The translations under genes and the position numbers were made by a program. A DNA stretch of 64,000 bases from Microbacterium sp. MYb72 (GTDB lineage: Bacteria > Actinomycetota > Actinomycetes > Actinomycetales > Microbacteriaceae): NCBI RefSeq assembly GCF_002979415.1, contig NZ_PCOT01000011.1, positions 23,368 through 87,367 of the forward strand. Direction: 5' to 3'. The notes beneath the pieces are model-generated. The model worked only from the letters and a program-made list of their open reading frames with translations, searched no databases and was not told the DNA's origin. This document shows, one piece after another, positions 1 through 9,228 of the stretch. The stretch's first letter is position 1, and the number at the start of each line of letters is the position of its first letter.

Positions 1-1028
1 GCGGCACCGGCGGCTCCACCGACGCTCCCACGTCCGACGCCCCCGCTCTCTCGGGCTCGCTGGTCGGCTCGGGCTCCTCGGCCCAGCAGGTCGCCATCCA
101 GTCGTGGACCGCTGAGTTCCAGAAGACCAACCCCGACGCCGTGGTCGAGTACGACCCGGCCGGCTCCGGCGCAGGCCGCGAGTCCTTCCAGCAGGGCGCA
201 GTGAACTTCGCCGGCTCCGACCGGGCGTTCAAGACCGACGAGGTCAAGGCCGGCGGCTTCGGCGCCTGCGTCGACGGCTCCGACCTCATCGAGGTCCCCG
301 CGTACGTCTCCCCCATCGCCATCGTCTTCACGCTCGACGGCATCGACTCGCTCGACCTCGACCCCGAGACCATCGCCGGCATCTTCGCCGGAAAGATCAC
401 CAAGTGGAACGACCCGGCGATCGCCGCGACCAACAAGGGCGTCGACCTCCCCGACCTGGCGATCTCGCCGGTGCACCGCTCCGACAAGTCGGGCACCACG
501 GGCAACTTCACCGACTACCTCGCCCAGACCGCTCCCGACGCCTGGACCTTCGGCAGCGTCGAGGAGTGGCCGACCGAGCTCGGCGGCGAGTCCGCGGAGA
601 AGACCTCGGGCGTCGCCAACGCCGTCAAGGGCGGCCAGGGCCTCATCGGCTACATCGACTCCTCGCAGGCCGCCGACTTCGCGTCGGTCAGCGTCAAGGT
701 CGGCGACGAGTTCGTCGCGCACTCCGCCGAGGGCGCCGCGATCACCCTCGACGCCTCCAAGGTCGAGGACGGCCGCACCGAGGGCGACCTCGCGTTCGCG
801 ATCGACCGCACCACGACCGAGAAGGGCGCCTACCCGGTGCTCCTCGTCAGTTACCTGATCGCCTGCGCCGAGTACGAGGACGAGAACGTCGCCGCCCTGA
901 CCAAGGCGTTCTTCACGACCGCCATCAGCGCCGAGGGCCAGGACGCCGCCGCGAAGAACGCCGGCAGCGCCCCGATCTCCGACGACCTGCGCACCAAGGC
1001 GCAGGCCGCGATCGACCTCATCAAGTGA
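1..1028 (+). CDS. pstS: Phosphate ABC transporter substrate-binding protein PstS (5' end missing)
   Basis: Extracytoplasmic lipoprotein that captures inorganic phosphate for PstCAB. The reading frame is open from position 3, so the start codon, signal peptide and lipobox lie left of the window; about 341 residues are present, beginning in a Gly/Ser/Thr-rich linker of the kind that follows a lipidated Cys. Phosphate-loop motifs typical of the family are visible: GSGSSAQ near the start, GSGAGRE, GSDRAF and SGTTGNF. pstC follows after a 91-nt gap that holds a strong hairpin, and the order pstS-pstC-pstA-pstB is the standard pst operon. Identification is secure; only the N-terminus is unseen. Confidence 0.97.
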   Translation, partial: GTGGSTDAPTSDAPALSGSLVGSGSSAQQVAIQSWTAEFQKTNPDAVVEYDPAGSGAGRESFQQGAVNFAGSDRAFKTDEVKAGGFGACVDGSDLIEVPAYVSPIAIVFTLDGIDSLDLDPETIAGIFAGKITKWNDPAIAATNKGVDLPDLAISPVHRSDKSGTTGNFTDYLAQTAPDAWTFGSVEEWPTELGGESAEKTSGVANAVKGGQGLIGYIDSSQAADFASVSVKVGDEFVAHSAEGAAITLDASKVEDGRTEGDLAFAIDRTTTEKGAYPVLLVSYLIACAEYEDENVAALTKAFFTTAISAEGQDAAAKNAGSAPISDDLRTKAQAAIDLIK

Positions 1029-1034
1029 CCCAGT

Positions 1035-1074
1035 AGACGGTGTCCGGGGTGCCACGGCATCCCGGACACCGTCT
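1035..1074 (+). terminator. pstS-pstC intercistronic hairpin (attenuator-like)
   Basis: Perfect 14-bp inverted repeat, AGACGGTGTCCGGG at 1035-1048 and its complement at 1061-1074, with a 12-nt loop and no run of T after it. It sits directly after the pstS stop. A hairpin here would protect the pstS 3' end or stop some transcripts, giving more binding protein than membrane subunits; this role is inferred. Confidence 0.6.
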
Positions 1075-1119
1075 GTCCGCACCCGATACCCGAACATCAC
1101 CGAGCAGGAAGCAGCTCCC

Positions 1120-2070
1120 ATGACAGCCACGACAGCGGAGGCTCCAGCCCGCATCGTCGCGAAGAAGCGCGCCGGCGACATCTGGTTCTCCGGCACGGCG
1201 GTCGCCGCCGGCTCCATGATCATGATCACGCTCGCCGCGGTCGCGATCTTCCTCATCGTGCAGTCCATTCCCGCCTTCACCGCCGACCACGAGACCGCAT
1301 CACTGCTGACGACCGGCTTCTGGGACTACGTCGGCCCGCTGCTGTTCGGAACCCTCTGGGCCGCGTTCCTCGCGCTGCTCATCGCCGTGCCGCTGTCGCT
1401 CGGCGTGGCGCTCTTCATCACCCACTACGCACCGCGCCGCCTCGCGCAGACCATCGGCTATGTCGTCGACCTGCTGGCCGCGGTGCCCTCCGTCGTCTTC
1501 GGCCTGTGGGGCATCTTCGTACTCGCCCCCGCGGTGCAGCCGGTCTATGTCTGGCTCAACACCAACCTCGGCTGGATCCCCTTCTTCGGCGGGGTCGTCT
1601 CGCCGACGGGCCGCACCATCCTCACCGCCGCGATCGTGCTCGCGGTCATGGTGGTGCCGATCATCACGGCCATCTGCCGCGAGATCTTCCTGCAGACCCC
1701 CCGCCTCCATGAGGAGGCGGCGCTCGCCCTCGGCGCCACGCGCTGGGAGATGATCCGCATGGCCGTGCTGCCCTTCGGCCGCTCCGGCATCGTGTCAGGA
1801 TCGATGCTCGGCCTGGGACGCGCCCTCGGCGAGACGATGGCCGTGGCCATGGTCCTCTCCGTGAGCAAGGCCGTCACGATCGAGATGCTCACCTCGACGA
1901 ACCCCTCGACGATCGCCGCGAACATCGCGCTCACCTTCGCCGAGGCCTACAAGACGAACATCAACGTCCTCATCGCGACCGGTCTGATCCTGTTCATCGT
2001 GACCTTCGCGGTGAACGCGGTCGCGCGCTGGTTCGTGAACCGCCGCAAGGAATTCTCGGGAGCGAACTGA
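1120..2070 (+). CDS. pstC: Phosphate ABC transporter permease PstC
   Basis: Inner-membrane permease subunit of the high-affinity phosphate importer, 316 residues, usual family length. After a short cytoplasmic N-terminus there are about six hydrophobic segments. The EAA-type loop that contacts PstB is visible around residues 195-230 (HEEAALALGATRWEMI followed by LGLGRALGETMAVAMV). The ATG is the first in frame after the pstS-pstC hairpin. pstA starts one base after the stop codon, so translation of the two permeases is probably coupled. Confidence 0.97.
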   Translation: MTATTAEAPARIVAKKRAGDIWFSGTAVAAGSMIMITLAAVAIFLIVQSIPAFTADHETASLLTTGFWDYVGPLLFGTLWAAFLALLIAVPLSLGVALFITHYAPRRLAQTIGYVVDLLAAVPSVVFGLWGIFVLAPAVQPVYVWLNTNLGWIPFFGGVVSPTGRTILTAAIVLAVMVVPIITAICREIFLQTPRLHEEAALALGATRWEMIRMAVLPFGRSGIVSGSMLGLGRALGETMAVAMVLSVSKAVTIEMLTSTNPSTIAANIALTFAEAYKTNINVLIATGLILFIVTFAVNAVARWFVNRRKEFSGAN

Positions 2071-2071
2071 C

Positions 2072-3169
2072 ATGACCGTGATCGCCCCCCAGACGCCTCG
2101 CGCGATCCAGACCTCGCGCGCATCGCTCTCCTCCGGCCACCTGCCCCGCTGGACCCCCTGGGCCCTCCTCGGCATCGCGCTCGTCGTCGCCGCCGCACCG
2201 TTCGGCGTGATGGCCGCGGCATCCGGATCCGCCTTCAACATCGCCGGAAGCCTCGTCGTCGGCGCCATCCTCTACCTGATCATCGTCTACGTGACCTCGC
2301 GCATCGTCGAGGGGCCGCGCAAGGCGCTGGACCGCTTCGTCACGGGCGTTGTCACCTCCGCGTTCCTCATCGCGATGGTGCCGCTGGTCTCGGTCGGCTG
2401 GACCGTGATCTCCAACGGCATCGCGCGCATCGATCCGCTGTTCTTCAACTCCTCGATGCGCGGAGTGCTCGGCGAGGGCGGCGGAGCGCTGCACGCCATC
2501 ATGGGCACGCTGCTCGTCACGCTCGCCGCCACGATCATCTCCGTGCCGATCGGCCTCATGACGGCCGTCTACCTGGTCGAGTACGGTCGGGGCACGCGGA
2601 TGTCGAAGATCATCACCTTCCTCGTCGACGTGATGACCGGCATCCCGTCGATCGTCGCCGGTCTGTTCGCCTACGCCGTGTTCGCGCTGATCTTCGGCCC
2701 CGGTGTGCGCATGGGCATCATGGGCTCCGTGGCGCTGTCGGTGCTGATGATCCCGGTCGTCGTGCGCTCCACCGAGGAGATGCTGCGTCTGGTGCCGAAC
2801 GACCTGCGCGAGGCGTCGTACGCGCTGGGCGTGCCGAAGTGGCTCACGATCGTGAAGGTCGTGCTTCCCACCTCGATCGCCGGCATCACGACGGGCGTCA
2901 TGCTCGCCATCTCGCGCGTCATCGGCGAGACCGCTCCGCTGCTGCTCACCGCCGGCTTCACCGACGCGATGAACTACAACCTCTTCGGCGGACGGATGCA
3001 GACGCTGCCGGTGTTCATCTACTCGCAGTACGCGTACCAGGGCATCCCCGCCGAGGCCTACGTGGACCGCGCCTGGGCCGCCGCCCTCACACTGATCGTC
3101 ATCGTCATGGTGCTGAACCTGGTCGCGCGCATCGTCGCGAAGGTGTTCGCCCCGAAGACCGGCCGCTGA
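2072..3169 (+). CDS. pstA: Phosphate ABC transporter permease PstA
   Basis: Second permease subunit of the phosphate importer, 365 residues. It has a longer N-terminal part than the E. coli protein, with two extra hydrophobic segments before the conserved permease domain, as is common in actinobacteria. The EAA loop is seen in [17 protein letters not shown] followed by [16 protein letters not shown]. It is one base downstream of pstC and 23 bases upstream of pstB, consistent with one transcript. Confidence 0.96.
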   Translation: MTVIAPQTPRAIQTSRASLSSGHLPRWTPWALLGIALVVAAAPFGVMAAASGSAFNIAGSLVVGAILYLIIVYVTSRIVEGPRKALDRFVTGVVTSAFLIAMVPLVSVGWTVISNGIARIDPLFFNSSMRGVLGEGGGALHAIMGTLLVTLAATIISVPIGLMTAVYLVEYGRGTRMSKIITFLVDVMTGIPSIVAGLFAYAVFALIFGPGVRMGIMGSVALSVLMIPVVVRSTEEMLRLVPNDLREASYALGVPKWLTIVKVVLPTSIAGITTGVMLAISRVIGETAPLLLTAGFTDAMNYNLFGGRMQTLPVFIYSQYAYQGIPAEAYVDRAWAAALTLIVIVMVLNLVARIVAKVFAPKTGR

Positions 3170-3192
3170 GCCACAACCCGAAGGAACCTCAC

Positions 3193-3972
3193 GTGTCCAA
3201 GAGCATCGAAGTCAACGACCTCAACGTCTACTACGGCGACTTCCTCGCCGTCGAGGGCGTCTCTCTCGACATCGAGCCGCGCAGCGTCACCGCGTTCATC
3301 GGCCCGTCGGGCTGCGGCAAGTCGACCTTCCTCCGCACGCTGAACCGCATGCACGAGGTCATCCCCGGCGCTCGCGTCGAGGGCCAGGTGCTCCTCGACG
3401 GAGACGACCTGTACGGCGCGACCGTCGACCCGGTGACCGTCCGCCGCCAGGTGGGCATGGTCTTCCAGCGCCCGAACCCGTTCCCCACCATGTCGATCCG
3501 CGAGAACGTGCTGGCCGGCGTCAAGCTCAACAACAAGCGCATCTCGAAGTCCGACGCCGACGCGCTGGTGGAGAAGTCCCTGCAGGGCGCGAACCTGTGG
3601 AACGAGGTCAAGGACCGTCTCGACAAGCCGGGCTCCGGCCTCTCGGGCGGCCAGCAGCAGCGTCTGTGCATCGCGCGGGCCATCGCGGTCTCCCCCGACG
3701 TGCTGCTGATGGACGAGCCCTGCTCGGCCCTCGACCCGATCTCGACTTACGCGATCGAGGAGCTGATCGGCGAGCTCAAGACCGAGTACACGATCGTCAT
3801 CGTGACGCACAACATGCAGCAGGCATCCCGCGTCTCCGACAAGACGGCCTTCTTCAACATCGCCGGCACCGGCAAGCCCGGCAAGCTCATCGAGTACGAC
3901 AACACCACGAGCATCTTCACGACTCCGTCCGTCCAGGCCACCGAGGACTACGTCTCCGGCCGCTTCGGATAA
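3193..3972 (+). CDS. pstB: Phosphate ABC transporter ATP-binding protein PstB
   Basis: ATPase that drives PstCA, 259 residues. Walker A is GPSGCGKST (residues 37-45), the ABC signature is LSGGQQQR, and Walker B is [13 protein letters not shown] followed by the switch His in VTHNMQ. A Q-loop and the family-specific RPNPFP stretch are present. The GTG start at 3193 was chosen because it gives the conserved N-terminus [15 protein letters not shown]; it is preceded by AAGGAA. It is the last gene of the operon and is followed by a clear terminator. No phoU is seen downstream. Confidence 0.97.
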   Translation: MSKSIEVNDLNVYYGDFLAVEGVSLDIEPRSVTAFIGPSGCGKSTFLRTLNRMHEVIPGARVEGQVLLDGDDLYGATVDPVTVRRQVGMVFQRPNPFPTMSIRENVLAGVKLNNKRISKSDADALVEKSLQGANLWNEVKDRLDKPGSGLSGGQQQRLCIARAIAVSPDVLLMDEPCSALDPISTYAIEELIGELKTEYTIVIVTHNMQQASRVSDKTAFFNIAGTGKPGKLIEYDNTTSIFTTPSVQATEDYVSGRFG

Positions 3973-4033
3973 GCCCCGGCCGCTCTGGCTCGGTCCTCCG
4001 TCTCGGGGGGGCACAGCTTCGGAGTCCGGATGA

Positions 4034-4076
4034 GAAACGCCGTGCGATCGTGAGATCTGCACGGCGTTTCTTCGTT
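4034..4076 (+). terminator. Terminator after pstB
   Basis: Perfect 12-bp stem, GAAACGCCGTGC at 4034-4045 and its complement at 4059-4070, followed by TTCGTT on the plus strand. The left arm begins with GAAA, so the minus strand also ends in TTTC; it may terminate both pstB and the convergent pabC-like gene. Confidence 0.8.
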
Positions 4077-4168
4077 CCGCTCCGAAGCTGTGCTCGGACA
4101 CGGGTTCCGAATCTATGCCCGGAATCGGCACGACGACTCTCCGGGATCAGCCCCCGACCTCCCCGGGG

Positions 4169-5053
4169 TCAGTCGCGGGGAGACAGGAGGTATGCGTTCA
4201 GCTCGGCCGTGAGGGCGGAGTCGACGGGCAGCTCCACCCCGTCGACAGCGGTGATCGGAGCGGCGAGACGGACGCTCGAGACGAGCCAGGCGGCATCCGC
4301 CGTGGCGAGGTCGGATGCCGGGATCTCGGCGTACCCGACCTCGAAACCGCGGGCCGTGAGGTGGTCGTAGACGCTGAGCTGCGTCGTCCCGTGCAGGATG
4401 CCGCCGTTCGGCGCCGGCGTGACGAAGCGGTCCCCGAAGCGGAGGATGAGCGAGGCGGTCGGCGCCTCCAGGATGAATCCGTCGCTGGAGAGGAAGACCG
4501 CGTCATCCGCACCTCGACGGTGCGCCTCGCGCAGCGCCGCCATGTTGACCGCGTACGAGAGGGTCTTGGCGCCCAGCAGCAGCCACGGCGCACGCTCGGC
4601 GACGTGCAGGTCGTACCCGCGGTCGAGCGTCACGACGCGGATGCCGTGCACGCGCGCGGCCGAGAAGTCCGCCGCGGGCGCCGCCGTCACCCAGGCCGTC
4701 GGCGTGGGCCCGTGCTCGACGCCACGACTGAGGATGAGCTTGATCACGGCCTCCCCCTCGCCGCACTCCGCCGCGGCGACCGCGACCGCCTGCCGCCACT
4801 GCTCCTGATGAGGCGCCGGGAGGTCGCACAGCCGCGCGGAGTGCGCGAGTCGCTCCAGATGCGGCACGACCTCCTGCGCGTGCCCGTCGACCACGCCGAT
4901 CGATTCGAACACGCCGTCTCCGCGCTGGGTGCTGAGCTCGCCCACGCTGAGCGCGGGGGCCGCGGCATCCACCAACGTGAAGGTGTCTGCGAAGTCGGCG
5001 CGCTCCTCGGATGCGGCGACGGGATCGATCATGAGTGCGAAGCGCCGGGTCAT
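4169..5053 (-). CDS. pabC: Class IV aminotransferase, probable aminodeoxychorismate lyase
   Basis: PLP enzyme of the D-amino acid transaminase fold, 294 residues. The PLP-binding lysine is in LGAKTLSYAVNMAALREA, and the later SSDGFILEAPTASLILRFG and GTTQLSVYDHL segments are the cofactor-phosphate and substrate loops of the family. In this size class and genome type the usual role is 4-amino-4-deoxychorismate to 4-aminobenzoate for folate. A branched-chain or D-amino acid aminotransferase cannot be ruled out by eye, and no pabA/pabB neighbour is present to settle it. It stands alone, convergent with pstB. Confidence 0.8.
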   Translation of the reverse strand: MTRRFALMIDPVAASEERADFADTFTLVDAAAPALSVGELSTQRGDGVFESIGVVDGHAQEVVPHLERLAHSARLCDLPAPHQEQWRQAVAVAAAECGEGEAVIKLILSRGVEHGPTPTAWVTAAPAADFSAARVHGIRVVTLDRGYDLHVAERAPWLLLGAKTLSYAVNMAALREAHRRGADDAVFLSSDGFILEAPTASLILRFGDRFVTPAPNGGILHGTTQLSVYDHLTARGFEVGYAEIPASDLATADAAWLVSSVRLAAPITAVDGVELPVDSALTAELNAYLLSPRD

Positions 5054-5096
5054 GATCCGAGCCTAGAGGTCGGGAATAGCGGAGGCGAGATCGCGT

Positions 5097-5212
5097 TACA
5101 CTTGATCGGCCGGGCCGCATAACCCCGGGCTCCAATTTTTGCCGCTGCGAGCGGCCTTCCGCCGAGAGGCGTTCTTGCGGCCCGGTCTTCTCATACCCGG
5201 GCCCATCGGGCC
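5097..5212 (+). ncRNA. Candidate structured RNA (unidentified)
   Basis: A -10-like TACACT at 5097-5102 is followed eight bases later by a 10-bp closing stem, CCGGGCCGCA at 5110-5119 with TGCGGCCCGG at 5176-5185. Inside are a perfect 6-bp hairpin GCCGCT-GCG-AGCGGC (5141-5155) and CGCC-GAGA-GGCG with a GNRA-type loop (5160-5171). A further GGCCC-ATC-GGGCC hairpin at 5200-5212 could end the transcript. The -35 region is weak. I do not recognise the family; a minus-strand role as leader of the pabC-like gene is also possible because the stems are symmetrical. Confidence 0.45.
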
Positions 5213-5234
5213 TCCTCCGCCCTGACGCCTCCGG

Positions 5235-5864
5235 TCAGGCCAGCGCGTCCATCCGCCACAGCACCGCGGCCGCGGACAGGTCCTGCCCGTAGGCGCTCAA
5301 TCTCAGCGCCCTCGTGGTGAGCTCGCTCGCCCTCGCCGGTTCCGTCACCTCGTAGTCGTCGGCCAGGTGCGTCGCGCCCGACGCCTGCACGCGGCAGAAC
5401 GCAGCCGCCCTGTCGAGCGCGACCGCGAAGTCGCCCCGGAAGGCGCCGCGCAGGATGGTGTCGATCAAGGCGACGAGCTCGTCGGGGTTCGCCTGGACCG
5501 GCGCTCCGGCGATGACCGCGTCGGCCGACGCGAGCTCGACGCGTCCGCGCTCGTAGAGCAGCGCCGCCGTCTGCGGGTCGCCGTGGATCGCCAGCTGCAG
5601 CACGTAGAGCCGCCACAGCGCACCCGGGAGCGTGCGGGAGGGGGCTTTCGACCACAGCTCCGCGATCTCGTCGATGCCGTGCTCGGCAGTGAACGCGACG
5701 AGACGCTCGGCGCTGACGCCGCTCTCGTCGGCACGCACCCTGGTGAGCAGGGCGGATGCCGTCGCGTGCGCGACCCGCGTCTCCTCGGCGGGGTCGTGGG
5801 AACCGACGATGTTGTCGAAGGCGCTGGTGGGGCGGCGCACAGGGCGATGGTGCTGCTCGGGCAT
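5235..5864 (-). CDS. Conserved hypothetical protein
   Basis: 209-residue, mostly helical, probably cytoplasmic protein with no signal peptide or membrane segment. I do not recognise a catalytic motif. Similar proteins in Microbacteriaceae are, as I recall, automatically labelled 'DNA-directed RNA polymerase subunit beta', but nothing in this sequence resembles RpoB, so that label should not be copied. The stretch DDYEVTEPARASELTTRALRLS near the C-terminus is regular enough to suggest real conservation. It lies between the candidate structured RNA and rskA and is transcribed alone on the minus strand. Confidence 0.75.
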   Translation of the reverse strand: MPEQHHRPVRRPTSAFDNIVGSHDPAEETRVAHATASALLTRVRADESGVSAERLVAFTAEHGIDEIAELWSKAPSRTLPGALWRLYVLQLAIHGDPQTAALLYERGRVELASADAVIAGAPVQANPDELVALIDTILRGAFRGDFAVALDRAAAFCRVQASGATHLADDYEVTEPARASELTTRALRLSAYGQDLSAAAVLWRMDALA

Positions 5865-5893
5865 CCCTCCAGGGTACGCGCGTCGAGCAGCGT

Positions 5894-6745
5894 TCAGGCG
5901 GTGGGGATGACGATGACCGGGTCTGAGGTCGGGACGCCGGTGGGTGATCCTCCGGACTGCTCGACCGTCACGGCGATCGCGTCGCCCGCCTTCATCTCAC
6001 CGCGCAGCTCCGCGGTGGCCTTCCCGTCGTCCACGGAGAACGTGCCCGCCGACACCGCCGTGTCCCCGCGCACGAACCACAGCTCGTACGTCTGCCCGTC
6101 GGCCGGAGCGGCGATGCCCTCCGTGACGAGCACGGCCCTGCCCAGGGATGCCGACCAGTGCGCCGTGGCGCTGCCGCCTGCTGCCACGGGCACCTCCGCC
6201 TGCTGCGCATCGCCTGATGCCTCGATCTGCTCCAGGGCGACGACGGCCGCCGGACGGTTCAGATAGGAGCTCAGGGCCGTCGCGCCCATGCCGATGCCGA
6301 CCAGCAGCACGAGGCATGCGGCGAGCGCGAAGAGGATCCGCAGTCCGCGACGACGTTCACGGGGAGCCGGCTGGGGGTCCCCCGCGGGCGTGTCCTGCGG
6401 GAGAGCCGCAGAAGAGTGCGGGCGGCTCGCGGCATCGCGGCCGCCGTCATCGGTCCTGTCACGGGTCTCGGCGGCCGGGGTCGGAGCAGGAGGAGCCGAC
6501 GCCGTCTCCCGGTCGCCCTGCGGCGCGTCCGCGATGGCGGAGAGGAGAGCCGAGCGGATGTCCCTCGGAGGCGTCACCGGAGGGACGGGCAGCGCGAGCG
6601 CGGCAGCGGCCTCGGCATCCGCTCGGGCGATCCGCCGCCATTCAGGGTGCACGGCCAGGGCGGTGCGGAACCGTCGCTCGTCATCGGGAGACAGCGCGTG
6701 CAGCGCCGCCGCCGCGGAGAGCTCTGCGAACTCCTGCTCGTTCAT
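5894..6745 (-). CDS. rskA: Anti-sigma-K factor RskA
   Basis: Membrane-bound anti-sigma factor, 283 residues. The N-terminal 70 residues (MNEQEFAELSAAAALHALSP and the following helices) form the sigma-binding domain; a Pro/Ala-rich linker leads to one transmembrane segment (FALAACLVLLVGIGMGA, about residues 150-170) and an extracytoplasmic C-terminal domain with the RskA-type segment TYELWFVRGDTAVSAGTF. The ATG at 6745 overlaps the sigK stop by four bases (ATGA), a normal sigma/anti-sigma arrangement. A long open frame in the same phase continues upstream through sigK but is only a GC-rich shadow. Confidence 0.92.
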   Translation of the reverse strand: MNEQEFAELSAAAALHALSPDDERRFRTALAVHPEWRRIARADAEAAAALALPVPPVTPPRDIRSALLSAIADAPQGDRETASAPPAPTPAAETRDRTDDGGRDAASRPHSSAALPQDTPAGDPQPAPRERRRGLRILFALAACLVLLVGIGMGATALSSYLNRPAAVVALEQIEASGDAQQAEVPVAAGGSATAHWSASLGRAVLVTEGIAAPADGQTYELWFVRGDTAVSAGTFSVDDGKATAELRGEMKAGDAIAVTVEQSGGSPTGVPTSDPVIVIPTA

Positions 6746-7341
6746 GCCGTCACCCCCATCGCGCTGCGGAGACGCATGAGCCCGTCTCGCATCCGTGTCT
6801 TGATCGTCCCCAGCGGTGCTCCCACGAGCACCGCGATCTCGTTCTGACTGTATCCGCCGTAGTAGGCGAGGACGAGAGCCTCCCGCTGCGCCTCGGGTAG
6901 CCCCGAGAGCGCATCGACGACCTTCTCTCCCTCGATGCCCAGTTCGACCTGCTCGGCGACGCTGTCGTGCGCCACCCCGATGTCCCTGAGTCCCGCCCGC
7001 ACATCGCGATCGGCACTGGACTGGGATGCGCGCACCCTGTCCACCGCTCGACGATGGGCGATCGTCATCACCCAGGTCCGTCCCTGCCCTTTGTTCGGAG
7101 CGAAGCGGTCGGCGGATTGCCAGATCTCCAGGAACACCTCCTGGAGCACCTCCTCGCTCTGCGAGCGGTTGACGAGCACGCGGAGGATGAGACCGAACAC
7201 GCGGGGCGACAGCGTGTCGTAGAGCGCGGCGAACGCCGCCTGGTCGCCGTCGGCGATGCGCCCGAGGAGATCGGCGACGGCATCCCGCGCCGTTCCGTCC
7301 TCGGGTACGTCCACCCCGTCGATGACCATCTCCACCAGCAT
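6742..7341 (-). CDS. sigK: ECF RNA polymerase sigma factor SigK
   Basis: Group 4 sigma factor, 199 residues. Region 2 is seen in VFGLILRVLVNRSQSEEVLQ and the following EIWQSADRF; region 4 in LAYYGGYSQNEIAVLVGAPL followed by GTIKTRMRDGLMRLR. Assignment to SigK rests on the adjacent RskA-type anti-sigma factor and on dipZ and an MPT83-like gene, which are the known SigK targets in Mycobacterium tuberculosis. AGGAG is placed seven bases before the ATG. The gene is 30 bases downstream of dipZ on the same strand, so dipZ-sigK-rskA form one operon that could be autoregulated. Confidence 0.92.
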   Translation of the reverse strand: MLVEMVIDGVDVPEDGTARDAVADLLGRIADGDQAAFAALYDTLSPRVFGLILRVLVNRSQSEEVLQEVFLEIWQSADRFAPNKGQGRTWVMTIAHRRAVDRVRASQSSADRDVRAGLRDIGVAHDSVAEQVELGIEGEKVVDALSGLPEAQREALVLAYYGGYSQNEIAVLVGAPLGTIKTRMRDGLMRLRSAMGVTA

Positions 7342-7371
7342 GCCGCATCTCCTCTCGATCCCGTGCAGACC

Positions 7372-9084
7372 TCACCCGAAGGTGAAGGAATAGACCTGCA
7401 CTCCGGTGGGCACCTCGAGGGTGAACGACCCCTGGACGACGGCATCCGCCTTCTCCAGGGCGTAGGAGCGCGGAGTGCCGTCGACGCGGATGCGCTGCTC
7501 ATTGCCCTTGTCGTCGCGCACGACGACCTCGCCAGAGCCGGCGACGACCATGCGCACCTCGGCGGCGTGATAGTTCAGGCGGATGCTGCCGGAACCGCCG
7601 GACGGCGTCGCGTACTGCGTCTCCACCGTCCAGCCTCCGCCGAGAGCGAAGCTGTCGTCCGGCTGCTTGTCGGGGAGCGCGAAGTCGCGGGTGCCGGAGC
7701 GGTACTCCGTGACGCCGCCGTAGTTCACGTCCTTCGAGGAGCCGAGGAACGTCTCCCGCGTCGTCGAGCCGACGTCGGGCGTCTCATCGACGACATCCGT
7801 CGCCGCGGGCAGCTGGACAGCGGGATCGGCGTCCTTCAGCAGCTCCCGGATGAGCTTCTCGGTCGCGGCGTAGTTGCCCTCGCCGAAGGAGATGTGGCGG
7901 ACGATCCCCTGCGCATCGATGAGGTAGTGCGCCGGCCAGTACCGGTTGCGGTAGTTCGTCCACGTCGCGAGGTTGTTGTCCAGGGCGACCGGGTAGTCGA
8001 TGCCGAAGTCGGCGACTCCCGCAGCGACGTTGCCCGGATCCTTCTCGAACGCGTACTCCGGGGAGTGGATGCCGATGACCTCGAGCCCCAGGTCGCGGTA
8101 CGCGGCATCCCAGGCGACGACATGCGGGAGCGAGCGCTGGCAGTTGATGCAGGAGTACGCCCAGAAGTCGATCAGCACGACCTTGCCGCGGAGGCTCTTC
8201 AGATCCACGGCCTCACCCCCAGGGGTGTTGAGCCACTGCTGGATCCCCTTGATCGAGGGCGCCGTGCCGCAGGATTCGAGTTCGGCGGCGCCGTTCGTGC
8301 ACTTGTCGAGATCCTTGTTCTCGTCGTTCACGAGGCCGCCGAGATCGAGAGCATCCGACACCTGATCGGAATCGGCCAGCCCCTGCTGCAGAGATGACGT
8401 GTAGTCGGGCAGAAGGCGCTGCAGCGCCTGCGGGACGTTGAAGACCAGCCCCACGGCGAGCGCGATCATCGCGATCCCCGCGGCGATGCGCAGGCCGCGC
8501 TCGCGGGTGCGGAAGGCGCGGATGCGCTCGATGACGCCCCTTCCGGCCAGGGCGAACACCAGGAGCGGCACCGCGACGCCGATCGCGAAGGACACGGTGA
8601 GCAGGATCGTCCCGATTCCGATGCGGCCCGTGGAGCCGGCCACGATGATGGCGGCGAGCACGGGGCCCGCGCACGGCACGAACACGGCGCCGAGGGCGAG
8701 GCCGACGCCGAACCCGCTGCCCCGGTTCTTGACCTCCCGCTGGCCGAAGCGCTGGAAGGGGCGCTCGAGGATCCGCTCGAACCTCGGCACGAGGAGGCCG
8801 ACGCCGATGATGACCAGCACGGCGATGCCGACCCAGCGGATGATGTCCTGCGGGAGATTCAGCAGCCCGAGCAGGAGCGATCCGCCGAGGGTGACGAGCG
8901 TGAAGCTCAGCACCAGGCCCGCGATCACCAGGTACGGCCGGCTGCGCTTCGCCGGCACGACCTCACCGTCGAACTTCGCCGACTGCGCTCCCCCCGTGAG
9001 GAAGATGACCGGGAGCACGGGCAGGATGCACGGTGAGATTCCGGTGATGAGCCCGCCGAGCAGGCCGATGATGATCAGGTCCAT
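7372..9084 (-). CDS. dipZ: DipZ: CcdA-like membrane domain fused to thioredoxin-like domain
   Basis: 570-residue membrane thiol-disulfide protein. The N-terminal third is CcdA/DsbD-like, with [10 protein letters not shown] and [12 protein letters not shown] carrying the two conserved membrane cysteines. A soluble TlpA/thioredoxin domain follows, with active site CINC (in [19 protein letters not shown]), then a C-terminal beta-rich domain as in mycobacterial DipZ. It should pass reducing equivalents from cytoplasmic thioredoxin to the cell surface. It heads the dipZ-sigK-rskA operon and is divergent from the fasciclin lipoprotein, reproducing the SigK regulon members in one place. Confidence 0.94.
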   Translation of the reverse strand: MDLIIIGLLGGLITGISPCILPVLPVIFLTGGAQSAKFDGEVVPAKRSRPYLVIAGLVLSFTLVTLGGSLLLGLLNLPQDIIRWVGIAVLVIIGVGLLVPRFERILERPFQRFGQREVKNRGSGFGVGLALGAVFVPCAGPVLAAIIVAGSTGRIGIGTILLTVSFAIGVAVPLLVFALAGRGVIERIRAFRTRERGLRIAAGIAMIALAVGLVFNVPQALQRLLPDYTSSLQQGLADSDQVSDALDLGGLVNDENKDLDKCTNGAAELESCGTAPSIKGIQQWLNTPGGEAVDLKSLRGKVVLIDFWAYSCINCQRSLPHVVAWDAAYRDLGLEVIGIHSPEYAFEKDPGNVAAGVADFGIDYPVALDNNLATWTNYRNRYWPAHYLIDAQGIVRHISFGEGNYAATEKLIRELLKDADPAVQLPAATDVVDETPDVGSTTRETFLGSSKDVNYGGVTEYRSGTRDFALPDKQPDDSFALGGGWTVETQYATPSGGSGSIRLNYHAAEVRMVVAGSGEVVVRDDKGNEQRIRVDGTPRSYALEKADAVVQGSFTLEVPTGVQVYSFTFG

Positions 9085-9151
9085 GAGGTCCTCGCTTCTG
9101 TCGCCCTCTGTTCGCTCTCGACCCCCGTTTCGGATTGGACGGAACTTTCTC

Positions 9152-9178
9152 CCATCCGATCGGCGAGGGGCTCCGAAC
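9152..9178 (+). promoter_or_regulatory. Putative SigK promoter of the fasciclin lipoprotein gene
   Basis: CCATCC at 9152-9157, a 15-nt spacer, then CCGAAC at 9173-9178. The mycobacterial SigK promoter, as I recall it, is CCATCC-N15/17-CCGAAT, so this is a five-of-six match in the -10 and exact in the -35. It is about 50 bases upstream of the lipoprotein ATG, in the expected orientation. Confidence 0.7.
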
Positions 9179-9228
9179 AGATGTCGACGCCACGGACGGA
9201 CCGTGGCCCAGTTCTGAAGGAGCTCGAG

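Noticed and set aside
5235..5864. RNA polymerase beta subunit
   Set aside because: I recall that name being given automatically to similar proteins, but the 209-residue sequence has no RpoB motif.
9128..9155. A divergent SigK promoter for dipZ
   Set aside because: The minus strand has CCGAAA at a suitable place but no CCATCC-like -35 at 15-17 bases, so I do not call it.
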